A stretch of DNA of 64,000 bases from Ilyomonas sp963790435 (GTDB lineage Bacteria; Bacteroidota; Bacteroidia; Chitinophagales; Chitinophagaceae). The stretch's first letter is position 1. Each line of letters opens with the position of its first letter. Below the pieces are notes generated by a model. That model searched no databases, was not told the origin of the DNA, and saw only the letters and a list, made by a program, of their open reading frames with translations. Positions 34,655-43,189 of this stretch are shown one piece after another. A program made the position numbers and the translations under genes. The DNA lies in assembly GCA_963790435.1 (NCBI GenBank), contig CAWBOI010000003.1, positions 496,001 through 560,000 on the forward strand, read 5' to 3'.

Positions 34655-34741
34655 ACCACAGAGGCACGAAGAACACTGAGAAACACAGAGATATTTAATA
34701 GGATTCTTTGTGAACTTTGTGTTCTCAGTGTCTCTGTGGTT
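34655..34741. repeat. CCACAGAG inverted repeat, copy 1
   Basis: AACCACAGAGGCACGAAG... is matched by a partly complementary arm ending GTCTCTGTGGTT. The right end abuts the rluB-type stop codon. Related copies lie at 39427-39577 and 54962-55048, each beginning close to a stop codon with GAACCAC. It may form a long imperfect hairpin. Confidence 0.75.
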
Positions 34742-35979
34742 CAAATTATATTGCTTTTGTTTTTTCTCACAAAACTTTGGTTCAGATACTTCAGCAAACG
34801 CACTTCTTTTTCGTTTAACAAACGCCATTTACCACGGTCAACATTTTTCTTTGTAAGATTGGCAAATATCACTCTGTCGAGAGCTTTTACATCGTATCCC
34901 AAATGCTCGAACAAACGCCGCACAATGCGATTTCTGCCACTGTGAATTTCAATGCCAATCACACTTTTATCTTTTGGATCGGCATAACCTACAGAGTCGG
35001 CCTGCACAAAGCCATCCTCTAAAGTAACGCCTGCCAGTATCGCATCAAAGTCTCTTTTCACCAACGGTTTATCGAGTTTTACTTCATACACTTTTTTTAT
35101 TTCAAACGAAGGATGCGTAAGCTTTTGCGCCAGTTCGCCATCGTTGGTCAGTAGCAAAACGCCGGTGGTGTTTCTGTCCAATCTGCCAACAGGATAAATG
35201 CGTTCTTGTGTAGCGTGAGCCACCAGTTCAAACACCGTTTTTCTTCCTTCGGGGTCTTTGGCAGTAGTGATGTAATCTTTGGGTTTGTTGAGTAAAATAT
35301 AAACGAGATTTTTTTGCAGATGAACCGGCTTTCCTTTTACCGTTATTTTATCCGCATCGGTTACTTTATAACCGGGTTCAAACACCACATCACCATTCAC
35401 CGTTACCTGCCCTGATTTTACAATTTCAGCTGCTTCTCTACGCCCGCTGATACCTGCATGAGCCACATATTTGTTCAATGGCATTTGTTGTTGGGAGGCT
35501 GATAAAATGCGTGAATGAGCAGCAGTTACTTCTCTCTCATCATTAGTATCAGAAAGCCTTTTTGGTTTTGCCTTATAATTGGTTTGCGGAGCTTCTTTTT
35601 TGTAAGTCGAACGCTTTGTAAAACCTCCTTCCTCTTTCTTAAATTTTGAATCTTGTTGAGTAAAGGCTGTGTCGTTTCGCTTATCGCTTGCTTCTCGTTT
35701 TTTGTACCTTGTATCCTTTCTCTTATCGCTTGTCTCTTGTGACTTGCGACTTGTAGCTTGCAGATTATCTCTTGTATCTTGTGCCTTGAATCTTGGTTCT
35801 TGGCTCTTGCTTGCTTTTGTTACCACCCCATATTTGGCTTCGTTTTGCTTTCGTTCAATATCTTCTTTAGAACGCAGTTCTGTTTTTACTTTTTTCTTTT
35901 CCTGCCTTATCGCCTCTTTCTTTTTGGCACCAGTAATTTTTGGATTGATAAATTTTTCAAATGATGATGATTTGCTCAT
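34741..35979 (-). CDS. RsuA/RluB-type pseudouridine synthase with repeat-encoded N-terminal extension
   Basis: The protein has 412 residues. The S4 domain (from about 167, MPLNKYVAHAGISGRREAAE) and the catalytic domain with GRLDRNTTGVLLLTNDGELA are standard. The first 165 residues are charged and probably disordered. Residues about 57-112 (such as AQDTRDNLQATSRKSQETSDK) are encoded by a CTTG-rich low-complexity repeat of the kind also found between genes at 36025-36090 and 51903-51983. The extension likely arose by repeat growth. The family modifies rRNA uridines. Confidence 0.88.
   Translation of the reverse strand: MSKSSSFEKFINPKITGAKKKEAIRQEKKKVKTELRSKEDIERKQNEAKYGVVTKASKSQEPRFKAQDTRDNLQATSRKSQETSDKRKDTRYKKREASDKRNDTAFTQQDSKFKKEEGGFTKRSTYKKEAPQTNYKAKPKRLSDTNDEREVTAAHSRILSASQQQMPLNKYVAHAGISGRREAAEIVKSGQVTVNGDVVFEPGYKVTDADKITVKGKPVHLQKNLVYILLNKPKDYITTAKDPEGRKTVFELVAHATQERIYPVGRLDRNTTGVLLLTNDGELAQKLTHPSFEIKKVYEVKLDKPLVKRDFDAILAGVTLEDGFVQADSVGYADPKDKSVIGIEIHSGRNRIVRRLFEHLGYDVKALDRVIFANLTKKNVDRGKWRLLNEKEVRLLKYLNQSFVRKNKSNII
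35640..35815. repeat. CTTG-rich low-complexity repeat inside a coding region
   Basis: On the plus strand, units such as CTTGTGACTTGCGACTTG and TCTCTTGTATCTTG repeat with small changes. The same vocabulary (CTTGTATCTTG, CTTGAATCTTG) makes up intergenic tracts at 51903-51983 and 36025-36090. Confidence 0.75.
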
Positions 35980-36024
35980 GTGTATTGTGTTTGCTGTTTT
36001 TCAACAGGAATAAAAATTAAGATG

Positions 36025-36090
36025 TCAAGGTTCAAGGCGCAAGTTTCAAGATTCAAGGCTTACAGCTTGTAGCTTATTACTTGTATCTTG
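36025..36090. repeat. CTTG/CAAG-rich repeat spanning the rlmN stop codon
   Basis: The tract carries CAAGGTTCAAGGCGCAAG, then TTTCAAGATTCAAGG and CTTGTAGCTTATTACTTG. It includes inverted elements, and its right half is read as the last residues of RlmN. Confidence 0.7.
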
Positions 36091-37128
36091 ATTCTTATTT
36101 GCCAATTGTCCGCAGGCAGCATCAATGTCTTTACCACGGCTGCGGCGCAATCTTGCATTTACCCGGTTTCGTTCCAAATGATTTATAAAGGCTTCTACGG
36201 TTGCTTCATCGGGCTTTGCAAATGAGGCTTTATCAATTGGGTTGTATTCAATTAAATTAATCAAATCGGCAGGCACCTGCCGGTAAACTTTGATTAGCTC
36301 GTCGGCATCCTGCAGCGAATCATTAAAGTTGCGAAACAAAATGTATTCAAGGGTGATTTCGTTGCCGGTTTGTTTGTAAAAATAATTGAGTGCTTCAATC
36401 AACGCCTTAATGTTATTGCTTTCGTTGATCGGCATAATCTCATTTCGCTTTTTATCGTTCGCTGCATGAAGCGATAAAGCCAGTTTGAAACGAACCTTAT
36501 CATCACCCAGTTTCCTTATCATTTTAGCAACGCCAGCCGTTGAAACGGTAATGCGCCGCGCACTCATGCCCAAACCATCTTCTGAACTGATTTTATTTAT
36601 TGCTTGCAAAACACTGGCATAATTCAACAGCGGCTCGCCCATGCCCATGAACACAATGTTGGAAAGTTTGGTTTTGTACATTTTTTCCGATTGCTGGTTG
36701 AGTAATATTACCTCATCGTAAATTTCATCAAACGATAAATTGCGTTTACGTTCCATGTAGCCGGTAGCACAAAACTTACAGCTTAAACTACAACCAATTT
36801 GCGAAGACACGCAGGCTGTTTTTCGCTCTTCGGTTGGAATTAAAACGCCTTCTACAAAGTGGTTGTCGAAGGTTTTAAAACGGCTTTTTATTGTGCCATC
36901 TGCGCTGTATTGCGTAGCATCAACCTGAAGAGTAGGCAGGCTGAAATCCGCAGCCAGCTTGGCCCTCAGGTCTTTGCTCAAATTGCTCATTTCATCAAAC
37001 GAACGGACGCCTCTTTTCCAAAGCCATTCGTACACTTGTTTGGCGCGAAACTTTTTATCGTTAATGGAAAGAAAGTATTCTTCAAGGTCAGGAAGAGATA
37101 AATTCCTGATGTTCTGCTGTGCCGACAT
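36046..37128 (-). CDS. rlmN: RlmN, radical-SAM 23S rRNA (A2503) C2-methyltransferase
   Basis: The protein has 360 residues from the ATG at 37128. The radical-SAM cluster motif is GCSLSCKFCATG (CxxxCxxC), preceded by the CVSSQ context, and the family end RRSRGKDIDAACGQLA is present. It methylates rRNA and some tRNAs. After that conserved end there is an extra tail (NKNQDTSNKLQAVSLES) encoded by the CTTG-rich repeat that continues into the intergenic region, so the stop codon lies within the repeat. Confidence 0.93.
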   Translation of the reverse strand: MSAQQNIRNLSLPDLEEYFLSINDKKFRAKQVYEWLWKRGVRSFDEMSNLSKDLRAKLAADFSLPTLQVDATQYSADGTIKSRFKTFDNHFVEGVLIPTEERKTACVSSQIGCSLSCKFCATGYMERKRNLSFDEIYDEVILLNQQSEKMYKTKLSNIVFMGMGEPLLNYASVLQAINKISSEDGLGMSARRITVSTAGVAKMIRKLGDDKVRFKLALSLHAANDKKRNEIMPINESNNIKALIEALNYFYKQTGNEITLEYILFRNFNDSLQDADELIKVYRQVPADLINLIEYNPIDKASFAKPDEATVEAFINHLERNRVNARLRRSRGKDIDAACGQLANKNQDTSNKLQAVSLES

Positions 37129-37202
37129 AATACGGCAAAGATACAAATAGAGCAAAGGTTTGTTTTCATTTTAACCCTTTGTTACTTTTACTGCAAAAAC
37201 AA

Positions 37203-37826
37203 ATGGCTATGAAAAAAGACGAACGCATTGATGCCTACATAACGGCCGCACCCGATTTTGCAAAGCCCATTTTAATTCATTTGCGAAAGCTCGTTCACCA
37301 GGCATCACCCAACATTGAAGAAGACATCAAATGGAGTATGCCTTTCTTTAATTACAACGGCATGTTGTGCAGCATGGCAGCATTTAAAAAACATTGCGCT
37401 TTTAATATTTTTAAATTCAAGCAAATGCAGGCTGCAGCTCATTTTGAAGAAAAAAATGCGGAAGCGGCAGGGCAGTTTGGTAAGATCACTTCGGTGGACA
37501 ATTTGCCGCCTGATGATATAATCATTGGCTACTTACAGGAAGCGATGAAACTCAATGAAACCAAAACGAAACCTTCAAAAAAGAATGAGGCCAGCAACGC
37601 CATTTTGTTTTATCCCGAAGGAATGCAAGCTGCTTTGGATGCCAATACCAAAGCCAAAGAAGCATTTGAACGCATGAGCTACAGCCACAAAAAAGATTAC
37701 GTGGAATGGATAGCCGAAGCCAAAACCGACGCCACGCGCAACAAGCGAATTGCAACCATGATAGAATGGTTGCAGGAAGGCAAGCGACGCAACTGGAAGT
37801 ATGAAAAGACAGGCGGTTTTGTCTAA
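37203..37826 (+). CDS. YdeI/OmpD-associated, DUF1801-containing protein
   Basis: The protein has 207 residues. An N-terminal DUF1801 domain (YITAAPDFAKPILIHLRKLVHQASPNIEEDIKWSMPFFNY) is followed by the YdeI C-terminal helices (ALDANTKAKEAFERMSYSHKKDYVEWIAEAK...RRNWKY). The combination is common in Bacteroidota; function is unknown. I chose the ATG at 37203, which shares a base with a GCAAAAACAAA motif (37193-37203). A second ATG at 37209 is possible. Confidence 0.82.
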   Translation: MAMKKDERIDAYITAAPDFAKPILIHLRKLVHQASPNIEEDIKWSMPFFNYNGMLCSMAAFKKHCAFNIFKFKQMQAAAHFEEKNAEAAGQFGKITSVDNLPPDDIIIGYLQEAMKLNETKTKPSKKNEASNAILFYPEGMQAALDANTKAKEAFERMSYSHKKDYVEWIAEAKTDATRNKRIATMIEWLQEGKRRNWKYEKTGGFV

Positions 37827-37943
37827 ATACTTTTTGTGCAAAAACAAACTTACCATTCATTTTCACACAAACGTTTGCGTTCGTTTGTTATGATTATGGC
37901 ATTGCATAACCGCTATCTTCGTAAGCAAACAAACACAAACGGC

Positions 37944-39290
37944 ATGAAAAGAAGAACCTTTCTCAAAAACACATCTTTTGCAACGGCAGCTTTTGCCATT
38001 GCAAAAAATAAAACTTTTGGAGCCAATGATACTAAAGTGCGATTGGGTTACATTGGCGTTGGTGCCCGCGGCATGAGCCACATTAACGAAGCCGTACTGC
38101 GCGATGATGTAGAAATTAAAGCCATTTGCGACACGCAGGAACGTTCGCTGAAAGTATGCCGCGAGTTTTTAGCAAAACACAATGTGCAAAATGTTCCTGA
38201 ATACACCGGCGGTTTAGATGCTTATAAAAAACTGCTCGACAGAAAAGACATTGATGCAGTAATTATTGCCACGCCTTGGCAGTATCATCATCCGCAAAGC
38301 ATTGATGCCATGAAAGCGGGCAAATACGTGGGTTGCGAAGTGATAGCCGGCTTAACAGTGGACGATCATTGGGACATTGTGAATACATCAGAAAAAACCG
38401 GCGTGCCTTACATGACGCTCGAAAATGTTTGTTACCGCCGTGATGTAATGGCGGTTTTAAATATGGTTCGGCAGAACTTGTTTGGCGAGTTGGTTCATCT
38501 CGAAGGCGGCTACCAGCACAACCTCAGGAATGTGTTGTTTAACGATGGTGTTCATTACTATGGACACGGTGTAAAGTATGGCCCCGATGCCATCAGCGAA
38601 GCCCAATGGCGCACACAGTTTAACATTGATCGCGATGGCGATTTGTATCCTACACATGGTGCGGGTCCGCTCATGCACTATATTAATATTAATCATGGCA
38701 ACCGCTTTACGGGTTTGGTTTCGTTTAGTTCCAAAGCCCGCGGTTTGGCTGCTTATGTAGAAGAACAAGCGCCGGGCAACGCTGCCACAAAACTCAAATA
38801 CAAAAACGGTGATGTTACTACCACCATGATTAACTGCGCAAACGGTGAAACGGTGTTGCTGTCGCACGATGTTCATCTGCCACGTCCTTATTCGCTGGGC
38901 TTTCGCGTGCAGGGCACGCAGGGCTTGTGGATGGATGTGAACAATTCCGTTTATATTCAAAACAAATCGAAAGCAGACGATGAATGGGACGATGCAAAAA
39001 CATGGCTCGATAAATACGATCATCCACTTTGGAAAAAATACGAAAAAGAAGCTGAAGGTGCAGGCCATGGTGGCATGGACTATTTTGTTTTTAACGCATT
39101 TATAAAAGCGGTAAAAGAAAAAAAGCAAACACCCATTGACGTGTACGATTCGGTAACAATGAGTGTTATTGCGCCGCTTTCCACACAGTCGTTACAAGAA
39201 GGAAACAAAACGTTACCGTTCCCCGATTTTACGAAGGGCAAATGGCAAACGCGCAAGAACAATTTTGCATTGGATGACAGCGGGTTTTAA
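37944..39290 (+). CDS. Gfo/Idh/MocA-fold protein, GH109-like glycosidase
   Basis: The protein has 448 residues from the ATG at 37944, starting with a Tat-type signal (MKRRTFLKNTSFATAAFAI). A Rossmann domain (RLGYIGVGARGMSHI) binds NAD. Later segments DLYPTHGAGPLMHYININHGNRF and GAGHGGMDYFVFNAFI match GH109 alpha-N-acetylgalactosaminidases, which use NAD+ in a redox mechanism. The substrate is inferred from that resemblance. It stands alone on the plus strand, after two GCAAAAACAAA motifs (37193 and 37838). Confidence 0.78.
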   Translation: MKRRTFLKNTSFATAAFAIAKNKTFGANDTKVRLGYIGVGARGMSHINEAVLRDDVEIKAICDTQERSLKVCREFLAKHNVQNVPEYTGGLDAYKKLLDRKDIDAVIIATPWQYHHPQSIDAMKAGKYVGCEVIAGLTVDDHWDIVNTSEKTGVPYMTLENVCYRRDVMAVLNMVRQNLFGELVHLEGGYQHNLRNVLFNDGVHYYGHGVKYGPDAISEAQWRTQFNIDRDGDLYPTHGAGPLMHYININHGNRFTGLVSFSSKARGLAAYVEEQAPGNAATKLKYKNGDVTTTMINCANGETVLLSHDVHLPRPYSLGFRVQGTQGLWMDVNNSVYIQNKSKADDEWDDAKTWLDKYDHPLWKKYEKEAEGAGHGGMDYFVFNAFIKAVKEKKQTPIDVYDSVTMSVIAPLSTQSLQEGNKTLPFPDFTKGKWQTRKNNFALDDSGF

Positions 39291-39368
39291 TGGTGAGTAG
39301 TGAGTAAGAAATACAAAATACAGTTTTATGTACCCAGCTTTTGTGCCTCTTGTTAATCGTCTGTTGCG

Positions 39369-39389
39369 CCTGCCTACCGGACAGGCAGG
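39369..39389. repeat. CCTGCCT palindrome
   Basis: CCTGCCT and AGGCAGG pair around ACCGGAC. Similar CCTGCC palindromes are dispersed in many Bacteroidota genomes. It lies just after the GH109-like gene. Confidence 0.6.
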
Positions 39390-39426
39390 TTCTGAAAATA
39401 ATTGAACATTTCCAAAAGCAGGTACG

Positions 39427-39577
39427 TTAACCGCGAAGACACAAAGACGCTAAGAAAATATGTGCAAAAACAAACTTCACGTCTCCGCGACTTCACAGTT
39501 ATAAAACACTCCTCCTTTTCTTTGTGAACCCTGTCTGCCGACAGACAGGGTTTGTGTTCACCATGTCTCTGTGGTTC
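39427..39577. repeat. CCACAGAG-type inverted repeat, copy 2, with nested palindrome
   Basis: The left part reads TAACCGCGAAGACACAAAG and the right end CATGTCTCTGTGGTTCA. Within it lies a GCAAAAACAAA motif (39464-39474) and a palindrome AACCCTGTCTG / CAGACAGGGTT (39527-39552). The right end is 8 bases from the stop of the next minus-strand gene. Confidence 0.65.
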
Positions 39578-39584
39578 AAAAAGT

Positions 39585-39974
39585 TCAAGCTTTAGAAGTT
39601 ACTTTAATGTTCGGTAAAAACGTCATCACTTCAATAAAAAGAGACAAAACCAAAAGTGCAAAAATGCCCCATCTTTTTTCGGGGCAAATGCCGCCCGAAC
39701 AAGCGCCTACTAATAAGTAATTGCGAAAACTCCACGCAATGTTCAATGCCCCTAAAATAATGTTGGCCCGCTTTGCCCATATCCTGGGAATGAGGAAGAA
39801 TAAAATCATGGCACTGCAAAAAAAGATATTGAGCAAACCTGGTTTTCCTAAACCTGGTCCTCCGTTTATACCGCTGATCGACAGATTAATTTCGGCAACA
39901 TAACTCCACGTAAAAAAGCAGCTAACGATAAGGGCAAGGCAAGCTGCAGCGCCCAATAACTGTGAATACTTCAT
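39585..39974 (-). CDS. Small integral membrane protein, unknown function
   Basis: The protein has 129 residues with four hydrophobic segments (LLGAAACLALIVSCFF, LLNIFFCSAMILFFLI, IILGALNIAWSF, WGIFALLVLSLFIEVM). I recognise no family. The gene is alone on the minus strand between a repeat block and tRNA-Cys. Confidence 0.6.
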   Translation of the reverse strand: MKYSQLLGAAACLALIVSCFFTWSYVAEINLSISGINGGPGLGKPGLLNIFFCSAMILFFLIPRIWAKRANIILGALNIAWSFRNYLLVGACSGGICPEKRWGIFALLVLSLFIEVMTFLPNIKVTSKA

Positions 39975-40020
39975 GCCATCTCAATTGAAAATTCAACTTG
40001 CAAAAGTTGATAAAACCAAA

Positions 40021-40053
40021 AGACCTATAAGGTTTTTAAAACCTTATAGGTCT
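40021..40053. repeat. AGACCTATAAGG palindrome, copy 2, possible tRNA terminator
   Basis: A perfect hairpin of 16-base arms (AGACCTATAAGGTTTT / AAAACCTTATAGGTCT) around one T. It is 12 bases from the 3' end of tRNA-Cys and could end its transcript. The same palindrome is at 2850-2882. Confidence 0.8.
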
Positions 40054-40065
40054 TGTTGTGAAAAG

Positions 40066-40136
40066 AGGTCCCGACCAGAGTCGAACTGGTGTGGAAGCTT
40101 TTGCAGAGCTCTGCCTAGCCACTCGGCCACAGGACC
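40066..40136 (-). tRNA. tRNA-Cys (GCA)
   Basis: A 71-base cloverleaf on the minus strand. The acceptor arms are GGTCCTG and CGGGACC, the anticodon stem is GAGCT/AGCTT with the loop CTGCAAA (anticodon GCA, cysteine), and the T arm is ACCAG-TTCGACT-CTGGT. The 3' CCA is not encoded. A hairpin follows at 40021-40053. Confidence 0.95.
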
Positions 40137-40233
40137 ATTTAGGAGCGCGAAAATAATGGAATGCCTTTAATTAGAAAACTTTGCGCCTAATTTTATCATT
40201 CTCTATACCGACTTTTGCAACCAAATTCTGTGA

Positions 40234-41109
40234 ATGAATATGATTGCCGAAAGCGAACTCATCATTAATAGACGTGGCGCAGTATATCATTTGGATGTAA
40301 CACCCGACGAACTGGCAACTACCATCATTACGGTTGGTGATCCGGGCAGGGTGCCACAGGTGAGTAAGCACTTTGACAGCATTGAAATAACGCAACAGCA
40401 CCGCGAGTTTGTTACTCATACAGGTTATATCGGCACTAAAAGAATTTCAGTGGTTTCAACCGGCATCGGGCCTGATAACATTGACATTGTGATGAATGAA
40501 CTCGATGCCTTGGCGAATATTGATTTTGCAAAAAGATCAATAAAAACAAACCTTACTTCTTTACAAATATTTCGCTTGGGTACTAGCGGTTCGTTGCAAA
40601 AAGACATTCCGGTTGACAGCTTTGTAGCAGGCACACACGGCTTGGGCATTGATAATCTGCTCTACTTTTACCGGCATCAAAACAACGAAGAAGAAAGCGC
40701 ATTGCTTAGCCATTTTATTACGCACACTGGTTTTGGCAATGCTCATTCGCAGCCTTATATTTCATCGGCAAGCACGGCGTTATTAAAGCATTTTATGCAC
40801 TCTTATTATCATGGCATTACAGTAACCTGCCCGGGGTTTTATGGTCCGCAGGGGCGAGTATTGCGGCTCGGTTTGCACTATCCAAATTTAATTAACGAGC
40901 TTACTACATTTCGGTTTGGCAACCATTTTATTTCCAACTTTGAGATGGAAACCAGTGCCATTTATGGACTGGGAAAACTATTAGGGCATCAATGTTTGAG
41001 CATGAACGTAATTGTTGCCAACCGCGTAAGCCAGACGTTTACAAAAGATGGCGTGGCTGCGGTAGAAAATCTTATCAAACATTCATTACCTATCATCGCT
41101 TCTATTTAA
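40234..41109 (+). CDS. Nucleoside phosphorylase (uridine/purine phosphorylase family)
   Basis: The protein has 291 residues. It carries the phosphate-binding GDPGRVPQV, STGIGPDNIDIVMNEL, GTSGSLQ and the FEMETSAIYGLG region that contacts the ribose, as in uridine phosphorylase-like proteins. It would split nucleosides into base and ribose-1-phosphate in the cytosol. Base preference cannot be read. dapF follows after 2 bases, so the two are probably co-transcribed. Confidence 0.85.
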   Translation: MNMIAESELIINRRGAVYHLDVTPDELATTIITVGDPGRVPQVSKHFDSIEITQQHREFVTHTGYIGTKRISVVSTGIGPDNIDIVMNELDALANIDFAKRSIKTNLTSLQIFRLGTSGSLQKDIPVDSFVAGTHGLGIDNLLYFYRHQNNEEESALLSHFITHTGFGNAHSQPYISSASTALLKHFMHSYYHGITVTCPGFYGPQGRVLRLGLHYPNLINELTTFRFGNHFISNFEMETSAIYGLGKLLGHQCLSMNVIVANRVSQTFTKDGVAAVENLIKHSLPIIASI

Positions 41110-41111
41110 TT

Positions 41112-41894
41112 ATGAACATTCATTTTTATAAATACCAGGGAACAGGAAACGATTTTGTTATTCTGAACAATCTTGATGAAACGCATCAGCTTACTACAAA
41201 GCAAATTCAGCTTTTGTGCGACAGAAGATTTGGAATTGGTGCCGATGGATTGATGTTATTAAATCCATCTGTGGAGTATGATTTCGAGATGAAGTATTAC
41301 AATGCCGATGGGCGCGAAAGCACCATGTGTGGCAATGGCGGCAGGTGTTTGGTGAAGTTTGCCCATCACCAAAAGTTTAGTAAGAACCAGTTTGTTTTTA
41401 CCGCAATTGATGGGGTGCACGAAGCCATTATTCAAAGCGATGGTTGGGTGTATGTAAAGATGAAAGATGTAATGGGCATACAAAAAAAATTAGGCGATGC
41501 AGTGTTAGATACCGGCTCGCCGCATTATGTTCGTCCGGCTGCTGATGTTAGAAATATTGATATTTATAAAGAAGGCAAAGCCATCCGTTACAGCAGTGAC
41601 TTCAAAGAAAAAGGCATCAATGTAAACTTTGTTGAGAAAGAAGATGAAGATACGATTTACGTGCGCACTTATGAGCGTGGCGTGGAGGCTGAAACCTTAA
41701 GTTGCGGCACCGGCGTTGTGGCATCCGCATTGGTATTTGCACACAATGAAGCAGGGTTTAACCGTGTAACTGTTGAAACGCCCGGAGGCAAGCTGGCGGT
41801 TGAGTTTGATAAGATTGGGAACGACCAATTTAAAAACATCTGGCTGTGCGGACCTGCTGAATTTGTTTTTGCCGGAAATATTGAAGTGCAATAG
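41112..41894 (+). CDS. dapF: Diaminopimelate epimerase
   Basis: The protein has 260 residues from the ATG at 41112; a longer frame upstream overlaps the previous gene. The two catalytic cysteines are in MCGNGGRC and LSCGTGV. It interconverts LL- and meso-diaminopimelate for lysine and peptidoglycan. The N-terminus FYKYQGTGNDFV is typical. A GCAAAAACAAA motif (41872-41882) encodes EFVFAGN near the C-terminus. Confidence 0.95.
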   Translation: MNIHFYKYQGTGNDFVILNNLDETHQLTTKQIQLLCDRRFGIGADGLMLLNPSVEYDFEMKYYNADGRESTMCGNGGRCLVKFAHHQKFSKNQFVFTAIDGVHEAIIQSDGWVYVKMKDVMGIQKKLGDAVLDTGSPHYVRPAADVRNIDIYKEGKAIRYSSDFKEKGINVNFVEKEDEDTIYVRTYERGVEAETLSCGTGVVASALVFAHNEAGFNRVTVETPGGKLAVEFDKIGNDQFKNIWLCGPAEFVFAGNIEVQ

Positions 41895-41899
41895 TAAAC

Positions 41900-41950
41900 T
41901 CCATTTCGTTAGCTCTTAAAAGCTACGAGTTATGAGCTTTGAGCAGAGAA
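41900..41950. repeat. GAGTTATGAGC-type repeat tract
   Basis: TAGCTCTTAAAAGCTACGAG is followed by TTATGAGCTTTGAGC. A related tract, AGCTGTGAGCTATGAG, follows the stop codon of the RlmI-like gene (57400-57426). It belongs to the same class of low-complexity intergenic repeats as the CTTG tracts. Confidence 0.55.
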
Positions 41951-41982
41951 GATAATAGTGTGCTTACCTGAAAGAAGTATAT

Positions 41983-42216
41983 TTATTTTCTGGTTGAATC
42001 TTTTGTTGCGCCTGAAACCGGTGCCTGGCCTGCTGAAACGGAATCTAATCCTACAGCGCCTCTGTCTTTCAAGTCTTTTATCGTATCAGATGCAGTAACA
42101 CTGTCGGTTCTGGCTTTGTAGCCGCTATCCGGCATTTGCGTTGTGGTATTGTTGTTTTTGCACGAAAAAATATACATTGTGCAAAGGATGAAGAAAACAA
42201 AAACTGCGGTTTTCAT
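41983..42216 (-). CDS. Small lipoprotein, unknown function
   Basis: The protein has 77 residues from the ATG at 42216. The signal is MKTAVFVFFILCTMYIFSC, with the lipobox cysteine at 19. The mature part is short, polar and rich in serine, threonine and aspartate (TDSVTASDTIKDL), so probably unstructured. A one-mismatch motif (42151) lies inside the signal coding region. Confidence 0.65.
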   Translation of the reverse strand: MKTAVFVFFILCTMYIFSCKNNNTTTQMPDSGYKARTDSVTASDTIKDLKDRGAVGLDSVSAGQAPVSGATKDSTRK

Positions 42217-42272
42217 GATGTTGAATTTTATCGCGCTCATAAATTCAAATTAAGTGCCATGATTATTTTGGC

Positions 42273-42437
42273 ATGAGTTATAAAATAGATTTTGAAGAAG
42301 CACAACACTTTTTTTACCGCAGCAACAAAGAGCAAAAAGGACTTCTTAAAAAGGAGAAAATATCTCTGCTAAAACTCGTGGTTCCCATTCTCTGCAGTAG
42401 AATCATCACATTTTTCTTCCTTGATGAAATGTTTTGA
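42273..42437 (+). CDS. Possible small protein or gene fragment (54 residues)
   Basis: ATG at 42273 gives MSYKIDFEEAQHFFYRSNKE and continues through KKEKISLLKLVV, ending at 42437. The first half has a coding-like composition, but the last third is antisense to the end of rpiA. It may be the start of a truncated gene, or spurious. Confidence 0.25.
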   Translation: MSYKIDFEEAQHFFYRSNKEQKGLLKKEKISLLKLVVPILCSRIITFFFLDEMF

Positions 42438-43098
42438 TGCTGCCATCGTTATAAGCCGCCACTACCATACTAGCTCTTTGAATAAACAAGCCATTATCTA
42501 CCACTCCCGTAATGTTTTTGATGGTTTGATGTAAAGAAGCTGTATCATCAATCTCACCGAAATGGCAATCTACAATATAATTTTGATTGTCGGTGATGTA
42601 CACTTCATTGTCTTGTTTTCGCAGCACTGTCTTACAACCCAGTTGTTGCAGCTTTCTATCAACCACAGTTAATGCAAACGGCACCACTTCAACCGGCAGT
42701 GGAAACTTGCCCAATCGCTTTACCAGTTTAGTTTCATCAACAACAATGATATTGGTTTGCGTTTGCATCGAGACCACTTTTTCGCGCAGCAATGCACCAC
42801 CACCTCCTTTGATTAAATCGAGATTTTCATCTACCTCATCAGCGCCATCAATGGTGATGTCCAGCCTATCAAAATCTTTAAAACCAATGATAGGAATATT
42901 CAACTCTTTTGCCATTGCTTGGGAGCGCAAAGATGTTGCAATGGCTCTGATTTGCAAGCCTTCTTCCTTTACCCGTGCACCTAACTTTTGTATGGCAAAT
43001 GCAGCCGTACTGCCGGTTCCTAAACCTATGGTCATACCGCTTCGAATGTATGTAACCGCTGCTTCGGCTGCTTCTTGTTTTGTACTGATAGGTTGCAT
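42406..43098 (-). CDS. rpiA: Ribose-5-phosphate isomerase A
   Basis: The protein has 230 residues. Family motifs are GLGTGSTAAFAI, DGADEVDENLDLIKGGGGALLREK and VEVVPFALTVV. The enzyme interconverts ribose-5-phosphate and ribulose-5-phosphate in the pentose phosphate pathway. It is alone on the minus strand; start at 43098. Confidence 0.95.
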   Translation of the reverse strand: MQPISTKQEAAEAAVTYIRSGMTIGLGTGSTAAFAIQKLGARVKEEGLQIRAIATSLRSQAMAKELNIPIIGFKDFDRLDITIDGADEVDENLDLIKGGGGALLREKVVSMQTQTNIIVVDETKLVKRLGKFPLPVEVVPFALTVVDRKLQQLGCKTVLRKQDNEVYITDNQNYIVDCHFGEIDDTASLHQTIKNITGVVDNGLFIQRASMVVAAYNDGSIKTFHQGRKM

Positions 43099-43189
43099 GT
43101 TGTTGCGTTAGTGAGGTGGCAAAGTTGTATAAAGTTTTCTTACCATAGAGAATAAGAGTAAAATGAAAAGTCCTTAAGGAATTAGCATA

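Noticed and set aside
38457..39128. 223-codon open frame antisense to the GH109-like gene
   Set aside because: It is low in hydrophobic structure, rich in unusual residues, and lies fully inside a well-supported gene.
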